From: Ruminococcus flavefaciens ATCC 19208
GTDB taxonomy: Bacteria > Bacillota > Clostridia > Oscillospirales > Ruminococcaceae
DNA: 64,000 nt
Direction: 5' to 3'
Assembly (NCBI RefSeq): GCF_000518765.1
Contig: NZ_KI912489.1
Location: 4,652-68,651 of the forward strand
A model generated the notes under the pieces. The model did not search any database, was not told the origin of the DNA, and saw only the letters and a program-made list of their open reading frames with translations. A program made the position numbers and the translations under genes. Of the stretch, positions 10,104 to 20,500 are shown piece by piece (position 1 is the first letter of the stretch; each line of letters begins with the position of its first letter).

Positions 10104-10871
10104 TTATACACAGCTACTATTGATGATATTGAAAATGGCTTCTGCTTTTTCGCTCGTACTTCCTTCGATCAGGCTGCATTCCTTTTTGTTTTTATGTATC
10201 GAACAGCAGTTTAATACTTCCGTAAAAGAGCCCTTCATGCCGCACTTTTCAGGGTCTGCGCCTATTGAATCAACATCAAGAACGTTGACTCCCTTTCGCT
10301 TTGCCTGCTTCATTTTAAGCAGACTTACATCCATATATTTCACGGTAAAATCATTGTATATTATTACCGCAGGCAGCTTAACTTTTATGACTCTGCTCTC
10401 GTTTTCATCAGATGTACGCAGAACGACATGATCCTCTCCTATTTCCTCTATATTACGGACGTTGGAGATACATTTCATATTCATTCTCTGTGCAATTCCG
10501 TATGCGACCTGTCCTGTTTCACCATCAAGCGACTTGTAGCCGCAAACAATAAGATCAGGTCTGTTTGCTTTTTCCAAGGCTTTGACGATAGCATAAGAAG
10601 TTGCAACCGTATCTGCTCCCGCAAGTCTCTTGTCAGACAGAAGATAAGCCGAATCCGCGCCTATAGCCATGCACTTTATAAGGCACTCTTCTACTGAATT
10701 TGTACCCATGCTGAAACAGTTTACTTCTATTTCGGGATTTTCCTTTTTAAGCCTCAATACATCGTATAATCCGAAAATATCATACGGATTCGGTATTAAA
10801 TGACTCTCATTATCTGAACTTACAGATAATAATTCACTTTTTATTGCTTTTATGCAAACTGTAATATTCAT
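10104..10871 (-). CDS. Electron transfer flavoprotein, beta subunit
   Basis: A 255-residue ETF beta subunit, which binds AMP and forms the docking surface for the dehydrogenase. Recognisable stretches are NPYDIFGLYDVLRLK near the N-terminus, a conserved SLDGETGQV segment near residue 120 and GYKSLDGETG leading to the VAYGIAQRMNMKCISNV region. The gene starts 18 bp after the acyl-CoA dehydrogenase stop, so dehydrogenase, beta and alpha form one translational block. No Fe-S dehydrogenase or second oxidoreductase is next to it, so where the electrons finally go (a bifurcating partner, ferredoxin or quinone) cannot be read from this window. Confidence 0.95.
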   Translation of the reverse strand: MNITVCIKAIKSELLSVSSDNESHLIPNPYDIFGLYDVLRLKKENPEIEVNCFSMGTNSVEECLIKCMAIGADSAYLLSDKRLAGADTVATSYAIVKALEKANRPDLIVCGYKSLDGETGQVAYGIAQRMNMKCISNVRNIEEIGEDHVVLRTSDENESRVIKVKLPAVIIYNDFTVKYMDVSLLKMKQAKRKGVNVLDVDSIGADPEKCGMKGSFTEVLNCCSIHKNKKECSLIEGSTSEKAEAIFNIINSSCV

Positions 10872-10889
10872 AAATACACACCTTATTGA

Positions 10890-12029
10890 TCAGCATACTT
10901 GATTTGATGCAATTCCGTATATGGTATTTCTCTGCATTTCGTTGGTTCCCGAATAAATACTGCAAGCTAACGCATCTCTTAATTCTCTTTCGAGCTTATA
11001 TTCCGTACAATATCCATATGCACCAAATATCTGCACTGCCTCACGACAGGTCCTGATATACGCTTCACTTACAAACAGCTTAAAAATTGATGTTTCCAAA
11101 AATGCACTTTTCTTCATATCCTTCATCCATGCTATCTTATACATCATAAGCTTTGCCATTTCGATCGACGACTTCATATCAGCGATTTTATGAGATACAG
11201 CCTGATTTTCACCTATGCTCTTTCCAAACTGTTTTCTCATTTTAACCTGCTCTATGCAGCGCTCCATAACTCTCTGCATAGCGCCTATATGAGGAACAAA
11301 TTCGTATAAACGCTCCCACTCAAGGGCCTGTGTCATAATTATAGATGCATTATTGTATGCGCCGAGAATGTTTTCCTTCGGTACTTTACAATTGTCGAAA
11401 ACCAGTTCGCTCGTCGGGCAAGCTCCCAAACCCATTTTTTCAATATCTTTTCCTACCTTTAAGCCTTCGCAGGTCTTATCAACAACAAATGCAGTATACT
11501 TTTTATACGGTTCGCTTTCCGTAACAGCATAAACTACAAAGACATCTGCGATCGGACCGTTGGAAATAAACATTTTTCTTCCGTTAAGAATATAATGATC
11601 TCCCTCTTCCTTTGCAGTAGTTCTCATTGATAATGCATCTGATCCCGAATCAGCCTCTGTAATTGCAATTGCTCCGATTTTCTTTCCTGCGACCATATCT
11701 TCCATATACTTCTTTTTTAACTCTTCACTTCCGTAAAGATATATCAGATTCTGACACACCCAGATATGGTTATTTACAGTAAATACAAAACCGTTATTCT
11801 CGCAGGCATAGCCTAATGCCTCAAACGCAACGGCAGTGGTAAGATAGCTCTCAGCCAGTCCGCCGTATTCCTCTCCGACAGTAATTCCGAGGAGTCCGAA
11901 ATCTGCAACTGCCTGAAACATTTCCGGTGAATAAACTTCTAAATATTTTTCGTCATTCAGTTTTTCTTTTGCGAAGGAAATAATTTCTCTTCTCAATTGC
12001 TTCTGTTCTTTGGTAAGTTCAAAATTCAT
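10890..12029 (-). CDS. Acyl-CoA dehydrogenase-family enzyme (FkbI/ZmaE-like)
   Basis: A 379-residue flavin dehydrogenase with the full acyl-CoA dehydrogenase fold and normal length. Visible are the FAD-region motifs AITEADSGSDALSMRTTA and FISNGPIADVFVVYA, RKQFGKSIGENQAVSHKIADM, and the C-terminal signature region. In the hydroxymalonyl-ACP pathway the equivalent enzyme oxidises the ACP-bound C3 unit. Odd point: at the position where medium-chain acyl-CoA dehydrogenases have YEGT with the catalytic glutamate, this protein reads IYSGTNEMQR, so Glu is replaced by Ser. A base could come from another helix, as in isovaleryl-CoA dehydrogenase, or the reaction is not a classical alpha-beta dehydrogenation. 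The start has AAAAGGAG, and the genes for both ETF subunits follow at once. Confidence 0.93.
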   Translation of the reverse strand: MNFELTKEQKQLRREIISFAKEKLNDEKYLEVYSPEMFQAVADFGLLGITVGEEYGGLAESYLTTAVAFEALGYACENNGFVFTVNNHIWVCQNLIYLYGSEELKKKYMEDMVAGKKIGAIAITEADSGSDALSMRTTAKEEGDHYILNGRKMFISNGPIADVFVVYAVTESEPYKKYTAFVVDKTCEGLKVGKDIEKMGLGACPTSELVFDNCKVPKENILGAYNNASIIMTQALEWERLYEFVPHIGAMQRVMERCIEQVKMRKQFGKSIGENQAVSHKIADMKSSIEMAKLMMYKIAWMKDMKKSAFLETSIFKLFVSEAYIRTCREAVQIFGAYGYCTEYKLERELRDALACSIYSGTNEMQRNTIYGIASNQVC

Positions 12030-12052
12030 ATCAATACTCCTTTTACAATAAA

Positions 12053-12733
12053 TCAGCCCAGATATTTATTTATAATATCCGAGACAGCTTCGATCTGCTC
12101 ATTGATAAAAAAGTGATTTCCGTCAATGTGGTAATAATCGCATTCCGATTCAAATACAGTATCCCAGTTTTTTATATTTTCTTTTTCCTTGTTGCTGTAT
12201 ACGATAATTCCTTTTGATTCGATCTTCTTGAAATCTATTTTTGCAACATATTGTTCTATAGCTCCTAAATCTGCTCTGGCCATGGGTATTACCAGATCCA
12301 TCAGTTCATCTGACTGAAGGGCTACCTCAGAGGTACCGCCGTAATCTCTGAGTATTTCTATAACTTCATCACGGCTGCAGTTATAAATATCATTATTTTT
12401 ATATTTATATCCGGGTGACGGACAAGCACACAAAAACAGCATTTTCGGAAGTCTGCATTTATTTTCAGCCAATTTGAAATACACCTCACGGCATACCAGT
12501 ACCCCCATGCTGTACCCTAAAAGGCAATAGTCTTCATCTATGCCTTCTTTCATTATATTCCGGTAAACATCGTCTGCAAGCTCTTCAATAGTCCTTAACA
12601 GAGGTTCGTTTATCCGAAAACCGTGTCCCGGATAATCAAATGATATAAACTTTGCCAAAGGCTCAACACGCCTCTTTGTTTCTATATATGTCCTGCTGTC
12701 ACCAATTGCATATGGAACTGAAAAAATTTTCAT
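12053..12733 (-). CDS. Type II thioesterase of the NRPS/PKS cluster
   Basis: A 226-residue alpha/beta hydrolase of the stand-alone (type II) thioesterase family, which removes misprimed or stalled acyl groups from carrier domains. The nucleophile elbow GYSMGV (GxSxG) and the C-terminal GNHFFINE with the catalytic His are visible, as is the early FDYPGHG stretch. The start at 12733 (MKIFSVPYAIGD) is chosen because AAAGGGG lies nine bases upstream; a longer reading to 12772 lacks a good site and would abut the exporter stop. Distinct from the thioesterase domain fused to the megasynthase, which is inferred to release the product. Confidence 0.92.
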   Translation of the reverse strand: MKIFSVPYAIGDSRTYIETKRRVEPLAKFISFDYPGHGFRINEPLLRTIEELADDVYRNIMKEGIDEDYCLLGYSMGVLVCREVYFKLAENKCRLPKMLFLCACPSPGYKYKNNDIYNCSRDEVIEILRDYGGTSEVALQSDELMDLVIPMARADLGAIEQYVAKIDFKKIESKGIIVYSNKEKENIKNWDTVFESECDYYHIDGNHFFINEQIEAVSDIINKYLG

Positions 12734-12772
12734 TATTACTGCCCCTTTATTATATTGTACACACAGAATCAA

Positions 12773-14530
12773 TCAAGTATCCTGTGTGCTTCCGCAATAC
12801 GTATCTCCCTTTTTATTATCATTTTCACGATTATTTCTGATATAAAAATTGTGATAAAAATACTCTTTTTTGCTGATAAGTTTTTCGTATGTATCGAATT
12901 CTCTGATAGTTCCGTTTTTCATAACGATCACATAATCACTTTGTGAAAACACCTCGGGAATTATATGATGAGTAATAATAATACGTGTCACGCCCTGTAT
13001 CTTCATAATATAATCCTGTATATTCATAGTATTAATCTGATCCAGAGCTGATGTAGGTTCGTCCATTATCAGGAGTCTTGACTGCCTTAAAATACTTCTT
13101 GCAATCGAAATCCTCTGCTTTTCTCCGCCTGATAAATTCTTTCCGTTTTCACCGCAGATATAATCATTACCTGCTTTTTCGATGAGCTTCTCAAGCCCCG
13201 ATACCTTAACGGCATTCCTGTATTCTTCATCTGAATAATCCTGATACATCGTTATATTATTCTTTATTGTATCATCAAATACAAAAACATTCTGTTCAAC
13301 TACGGATATCAGATTATACAGCGAATCAAATGAGATGTCTTTAATATCAACACCGTCAATACTGATTTTTCCTGTATAATCGGAATAATATCCAAGAAGC
13401 ATATTTATCAGAGAGGTCTTTCCCGAACCGCTTTCACCGACAATTATGTAGCTTTTGCCATACTTTATATCCAGTGTTATATCCTTCAGTATTTTATTGT
13501 CATCTTCAACGGACAGATTAATGTTTTCAAATGAAATGTGATCATTGAATCTGCCTGTAACTGTATTCTGAGTCTTTGGAGTGCACATATCAAGTATTTT
13601 TTCATTCTTCTCTATCAGCGCCATAGCTGCTCTTTTGTCCGCAACCAGACCTCCTATTCTTTGAACAGGAGAAATCAGTGAAGCAAGCAGCTGTACCATT
13701 CCTATCATTACACCAAGCGTCAATATATCCCTGAGTGTAAGATAAGCTCCGATACCAAAAACCAAAAGATATATCAGATACGAACTTATATACGATACGC
13801 AGCTCATGCTGTCCAAAAGCAGTCTGCTGAACATTTTGATCCTCTCAGTATTATTGCATTTATCATCATATATTGAGACTATCTCCTGTTCAACTGTATA
13901 TGACTTGATCGTTGAAAAGCCGTTAAGGATATTCTTTAAATATCCGACAAAGGACATATTTGCATTTGATACTTTTTTCTCGGCAAGAACGACTTTTTTT
14001 CCTATAAAAGCTGTTATCAGTACCGGTATCAGACATGAGCCGATAACTACAAGAGTAACCAATACATTCAAATATATCATTGATATAAGTGACATGACGA
14101 TCAATAAACTAAACTTATATATTGTAAAGCTGCCAAGAAGATATTTTACTTCGATAGTATTCGTATCATTTGTAAGCGTACTGAGAACATTGCTTATATT
14201 ATACTGTTTAATAAAGCTTATATTCTTTTCCATAAGCCTTGCGAAGAAATACCTCTTATACTGTATAATAGCCTTGGTAATATATTTCTCCTTGAAGTAG
14301 TTTCTCATAATAAATACGATCGACACAAATATAATGTAAAAGATAAACAATATGATAATATCATGTATTGCTTTTTCGTCCTTCTTAATTGCAACATCTA
14401 CAAACTCTTTTACAAAAAATCCCAGAGCGATCTCAGAAAGAGTTTCAAAAGTAAGAAGTATATATGTCATGTATTTATTAAACAGGTTTTTATGCTCGAA
14501 TTGTTTTAAAGCGACACTTTTTTTATTCAT
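12773..14530 (-). CDS. ABC exporter, fused membrane and ATPase domains
   Basis: A 585-residue half-transporter of the MsbA/LmrA/bacteriocin-exporter type. About six membrane helices occupy residues 20-300. The ATPase domain begins near 335, with Walker A GESGSGKTS, signature LSGGEKQRISIARS, Walker B RLLIMDEPTSALD and the switch histidine in IIITHH. It probably works as a homodimer in the membrane, exporting the product or a late precursor. It starts 9 bp after the megasynthase stop with an AAGGAG site and is followed without a gap by the thioesterase region, so it is firmly part of the operon. There is no N-terminal C39 peptidase domain. Confidence 0.94.
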   Translation of the reverse strand: MNKKSVALKQFEHKNLFNKYMTYILLTFETLSEIALGFFVKEFVDVAIKKDEKAIHDIIILFIFYIIFVSIVFIMRNYFKEKYITKAIIQYKRYFFARLMEKNISFIKQYNISNVLSTLTNDTNTIEVKYLLGSFTIYKFSLLIVMSLISMIYLNVLVTLVVIGSCLIPVLITAFIGKKVVLAEKKVSNANMSFVGYLKNILNGFSTIKSYTVEQEIVSIYDDKCNNTERIKMFSRLLLDSMSCVSYISSYLIYLLVFGIGAYLTLRDILTLGVMIGMVQLLASLISPVQRIGGLVADKRAAMALIEKNEKILDMCTPKTQNTVTGRFNDHISFENINLSVEDDNKILKDITLDIKYGKSYIIVGESGSGKTSLINMLLGYYSDYTGKISIDGVDIKDISFDSLYNLISVVEQNVFVFDDTIKNNITMYQDYSDEEYRNAVKVSGLEKLIEKAGNDYICGENGKNLSGGEKQRISIARSILRQSRLLIMDEPTSALDQINTMNIQDYIMKIQGVTRIIITHHIIPEVFSQSDYVIVMKNGTIREFDTYEKLISKKEYFYHNFYIRNNRENDNKKGDTYCGSTQDT

Positions 14531-14539
14531 ATAAAAACA

Positions 14540-17500
14540 TCACTCCTTACAAAACAGCTCTTTTATAAGTGACACATTATATTCAATATACTCTTCATCG
14601 AACATTTTAAAATGTGTTCCTTTTCCCTTAACCATATACACATCTGCTGAAGTAAGCTCTTCCCATTTCTGCCATTTACCGTTGTTATCATCAGCGCATA
14701 TATATTTAATGCCGCATTTTACCTTTTCGGATAACAAAAGTTCATTATAATACATAAGATATTTCCTTGTTTTTCCTTCATACTGAACGAATTCATCGGA
14801 ACTCAGTCCTGTTTCGGAAATTATCTCTGTATTTATTACAGACATCACCTCATCAACATCAATAAGATTCTTTCCCTGCGGTTTGCTCGAATCGACCATA
14901 ACTAAGGTCTCTACTTCGACATCATTTTTTTCAAGCGCAGCGCATACTTCCATTGCAAGACTTCCGCCCAGCGAATATCCAAGCAAGGAAACCTTTCCGC
15001 CCTGTGAAAACTGCTTTATAATTTCCACATAGCTTTCAATTCTGTTTTCTTCAATAAAATCAAATGAGATTATTCTGTAATCGCTCAGATATTTCGATAA
15101 TCTGAAGTAAAACGCACTGTAAGCTACAAAAGGCGGGAATGCAAATATAGTTTTCTCTTTATCAGGATTAAGGATAATATATCCTTCGTCACCTGTGTTA
15201 TTATTGGTTATCTGATCTATTCGTTCTGCCATTTTTTCAAATACAGAATAAATGAAAACATCACTCAGCGGTATTTCGCAGGAAAATTCCCGTCTTATAA
15301 GATTGGCAAGCATAACAGCCTTGATCGAATATCCTCCAAGATCAAAGAAATCATCATTGACTCCGATCTGATCCGTACCAAGTATCTGCCGCCAAAGCCC
15401 ACTCAGCTTTTTCTCGGTATCCGTCTTATAAGCAACAGTTCTTGTATTATCGGCTTCTGACGTAGCCCGCTTTATCTTTTTTGTATCAATTTTGCCGTTA
15501 TCTGTCATTACTATCTCTTTGACCTGTACTATTTTCTTAGGAACAAAGTATTCCGGCAATCTGTCTGATAAATGCTTCTTTATGCTGTTTATATCAATAA
15601 TTGAATCGGAAACGAAATACGTTGTTATATACTTATTATTCTCGTCCTCATCGACCACACTTCTTACATTCTTTATCTCAGGGATCTCCAGCATACAGTT
15701 GTCTATTTCCGAAAGCTCTATTCTGTAGCCGTTTACCTTGACCTGTTTGTCAATTCTTCCCTTTAACTGGATCTCATTATTGTCAAGCAGCCTTCCATAG
15801 TCTCCTGTATGATATACCTTCTTTAATTCTCCGTTACAGTCAATATACCGGAATTTTTCAGCAGTAACATCATCAGCGCCTATATAACCGCCCGAAACGC
15901 CCGCACCTTCAACACACAGCTCTCCGTAAATACCCTTCAGAACAATTCTGTCACTGTCACAAATGTATATAATATTATTGTCTATGGTTTTACCTATGCT
16001 GTCGTTAAAGATCTCATTTTCTATCTCATACTCTGTAAGCTCCTTAACGCTTGTTCCGACAGTTGTTTCGGTAGGTCCGTAATGGTTTACAAAAGCCGAA
16101 TTAACAAATATACTTCTGCTTCTTTTTATATCCTTGATTATCAGCTTTTCACCGCCGAGGAATATAAGCCTTACACCCGGACAAACATTCTTGTCGCTGC
16201 TTATCAGATACAATGACAAAAGAGTCGGAGTCATTTTCATGAATGTTATGCCGTTTTCGTTGATATACCTGTAGATATACTGAGAATCCAGATACATCTG
16301 CTTGTCTACAATATGCAATTCAGCACCGCATGAAAGCGTTGTATATAATACAGTATATCCCAGATCAAAACACATTGACGAAAGCATTACAGATACATCG
16401 TTTTTATTGATCGAGAATTTGTTTATTATGAAATCAACGTAATTATTCAGGTTCTTATGAGATATCTCAACACCCTTGGGTTCTCCTGTAGTTCCCGAAG
16501 TAAATATCACATATGCAGCACTGTTGGCTACTGCCAGAGAGTTGATATGCATATTTTCATACTGCTTGACATCGCTAAGATCATAGCTGTTTTTGGTACA
16601 GTTAAAACGTATCTCGGGATCATTTTTATCAATTGTGAAAACTACATCGTATCTGTACTTTGTAAGCTCGTTCTCAATAGTCGCTATTTTGCTTGAACAT
16701 TTTACTTCCTTTATTTCACCGCAGATACCCTGTAAATTATAAAAATACTCCCTTGAAACAAACAGCTTGGAATCTATATTGTCCTCATTGAATTTTTCAG
16801 AGCTGTGCTTTAAGCTCCAATATGTCTTCAGTTCATTCCTGAACTGTTCCTTGCTGTCAAGATCCATAACGTCACCAATAAAGATTATTCCGTTTTCCTT
16901 CATAAGTGAAATACATTTTCTGATTATCTTATTAAGGTAATTGTGTCCGTGAAAACAATGAATAACGCTATTGATTATAATAATATCATACTTTCCGATA
17001 TCAATAGTATCAATATCATGTGCAGGCATATCAAACAGCCTGATATTGTTGATCTTTCGGTCTATAGCTATCTGCTCATCTTTTTTAATGATCTCTGTAT
17101 TAAGGTCGGTTCCTACATATTCTGCCACATACTCGCATAAGCGGAACATAGTCAGACCTGATGCACATCCTATCTCCAATACTCTCTTATCAGGAGACAG
17201 ATACGGCTTTAGCTTCAGGAATATATTATCTGAGTATTCCTGCATTTCAGCCTTTGTAAAGAATTCATTTGTAAAGCTGTTTCTCCAGCCGCCTCCCATG
17301 ATCTCATCATCAGACTGTTCTGCAACCACTGACCAGAGCTCTTTGTTCATCAGAATGTTTTCTTCGCTCTCATCAATTCCTGCACTATCATAGCTGTCAA
17401 GGCAGACGGTACTCTTTAAGCATTTGTTTTCCCATAAAAGATCATTAACAAGTTTTATTGAGCCGCTATGATATATAATAGCCGAAACGCACGATGTTCT

Positions 17501-20500
17501 TACGATCTTTTTGATCCTATCCTTTGGATAATTGCAGTCGATTGGCACATAAGCCGCTCCGCACTTCCATATTGCATAAACAGAAGCAACAAAATCCACA
17601 CTATTCTCAAGGAGTATGGCAACACGATCGCCGCTTCTTATACCTAATCTGAAATACAGGAATGCAGCCAGCTCATCTACCTTCTTGCCGATCTCTTTAT
17701 ACGTTAATGAAGCACCTGCTTCAACTATTGCCGTTTTATCCGGCAAAGATGATGCAGCAAGCTCAAATTTCTCAAGTATGCTTTCTTCTCTTATATCAGT
17801 GTTTTTCTGACCTTCAAGAATTGAATACTCACATATATCATCAAACATCAGGCTTCCGATTGCATCTGAGGAATTGTCGATAAGTTTTTCGGTCAGCTTG
17901 AAAAATCTCTCTACAAAGGTATCAATAGTGCTCTGCTTAAATAATCCACTATTGTACATTACTCTGAAAAGAACGTCCTCTTCTCCCGGAAAAGCATGAA
18001 TATCCAGCTCAAATCTGCATTCGCTTGTTTCTATCTCTATTTCCTCAAAGGTCACATTATCCATATAATTGGTTTTATCCATGTGATTATTCTGCATCGC
18101 AAACATTACATCAAACAATGGATTTCTATTTATGTCTCGTTTGCTTACGACCTTATCAACAAGCAGCTCAAACGGATAATCCTGATTTTCATACGCTGAT
18201 AATATACTGTTTTTGACTTTCAGGATACTTTCATGGAAGCTTGAATTATCGTCTATTCTGTTGCGAATTGCGATAGTATTTACAAAAAGTCCGATCGTAT
18301 TATCAAAATCACGGTATTTTCTTCCTGAAATAGGAGAGCCTATTACATTATCTTTCTGATTTGTATATATCCTGAGCATCAGGCTAAGTACAGTCATAAA
18401 GAAGATATATTCGGTAATACTTTCTTTTTCTATGAACGCTTTTACTTTTTTCCAGAGTTCCTTTGAAAGTGTATAGTTACTGCTTTTACCGACAACTGTT
18501 ACGATCTCACTTCGCGGAAAATCAGTAGGAAGATCGAGTGGCTGTACTTCATCTTTATACATTTCCAGCCAATACTGCTCCTGCTTTTTAAACACTTCCG
18601 ATTCGATAAAATCCTTCTGCCATGAGATAAAGTCGAAATAATCAAATTCGTTCGGCTGTAAAGGCCTACCCGAATATATAGACAGTAATTCTCTGATAAT
18701 AAGATTATTGGTAAAACCATCAGAAGCAATATGATGACAATTGGATATAAGCACACTGTGACCGTTGTTATATTTTAGCAATGTCAGCTTCATCATAGGT
18801 GCTTCATCGAGCTTGAAGAGATGAAGATACTTAACAAGTGAAAGAGTGCTTTCGGAACTATCCCAAGCCTTGTTCATTTCAATGACATCTATTCCTTCAT
18901 CAACATCATCAACAACGATCTGATAGATATCATTGTCTTCAAAGACATATTTTGTTCTTAATATCCTGTTTCGCTGAAGAAGCTTGCGAAAAGCACTATC
19001 AAGCTTCTCTATGTTAATATCACCTGTTATCAATACCGGTATAATATTGTTGTACGCATAAGTATTATCGAAAAGCTGAGATAACGCATACATTCTTTTT
19101 TGTGCATTTGAAAGCTCGTATCTGGACTGTATCGGTACTTTCTTTACAGCATAGATACCTTTCTGGTCACCGTTCAGAACAGCATCAAGTATCTTATTTT
19201 TTATCTCGCCTAAATTATTTCCCTCATAAAACAGCACTACAGGTATATCAACGTGGAATTCTTTTCTGAAAATAGCAATACAATGCATTACATCCACAGA
19301 GTTTACTGAAAAATCATAAATATACTGAGTATCGGAATAATCATTTGATAAGACTTCTTTAAAGACCTTATCCATGAAACCGATAACATAGTCCTTATCA
19401 AAGGTAATATTTTCATTTTCGGCTGTTTTACCGCTGTCCGACAGCATCATATCATTATTCTGATACAGGTTCTTACGGATAAGTTCAGACGCATCAAGGC
19501 AGTAAAAATCCCTGTCATAAAAATATGTAGGCAGAACTATTTTCTTTCTGTTTTTATATATTGACTTACCTGCATTTATAGACGGTCTTGTTCCCGAAGC
19601 AATGAATTTACAAGCTATATCCATTATATCATTAAGCTCGTTCAAAGCCATTATTTCGATACCGTACCTATCCGCTTCATTTTTCAGCAGATCAAAAAAG
19701 GTTTGGTCGGGACTAAAAACAATTACTCTGACACAGCCGTTTTCATAGTACTTCTTCAAAAGAACATTTACTCTCTCTGCTGTCAGTGACACTGAATTAT
19801 CAAATTCATTATTTTTAAGCATTTCCTGTGCTTTTTCATTTGAATAGCTTTCTTTCCAGTAACCTGCAACTATTTTTCCCGCGCCGATACCTGTAACAAT
19901 ATCACTTTTGATCTCAAAGCTTTTCAAGCTGTCAGCAAGGAACTTTTCCTTCTCAAAAAATTGCAGAATGCTGTCATCAGAAGAAGTGCTTTCAGTATAA
20001 CAATAATTTTCAGAGCTGTCATAATTACAGAATATAAATGCTGTTTTTCCCTTTAAATCGCTTTTTTCTGAGATATGAGCCTCATCTTCGAGCGCTTCGT
20101 TTATCCTTTCGATAAGTTCGTTAAGATCATGCACCGTTACGCAAAACATATATTCCATATGTCTTCTGCCGCAGTTAAGCGTTGCTGCTATATCGTCAAT
20201 CGGTAAATCCGGATTTTCCAGAAAATGCTCCTTCAGTCTCTTCAGCATATAGAACAGGGATTTCCTTGTTCTTGCTGAGACAATGATCATGTTTTTATCA
20301 TTCTTTTGTTCGGGCTTATCATTATGTTCATCATAAGCTTCGACTATAACATGACAATTGGTTCCCGTTAATCCAAAGGAAGATACGCCTGCAATAAGCT
20401 TGCCGTTCCAGTCCGCTTTTTTAGTGCACACATATAAACATGACTTTTCAAATTCAAAATATCTGTTAGGATAATTAAAATTGAGTGAAGGAACAGTTTT

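Noticed and set aside
8210..12029. A butyrate or fatty-acid beta-oxidation operon (bcd/etfBA/hbd)
   Set aside because: Thiolase and crotonase are missing, the genes lie in an NRPS/PKS operon and an FkbH/ACP pair follows, so the hydroxymalonyl-ACP pathway fits better.
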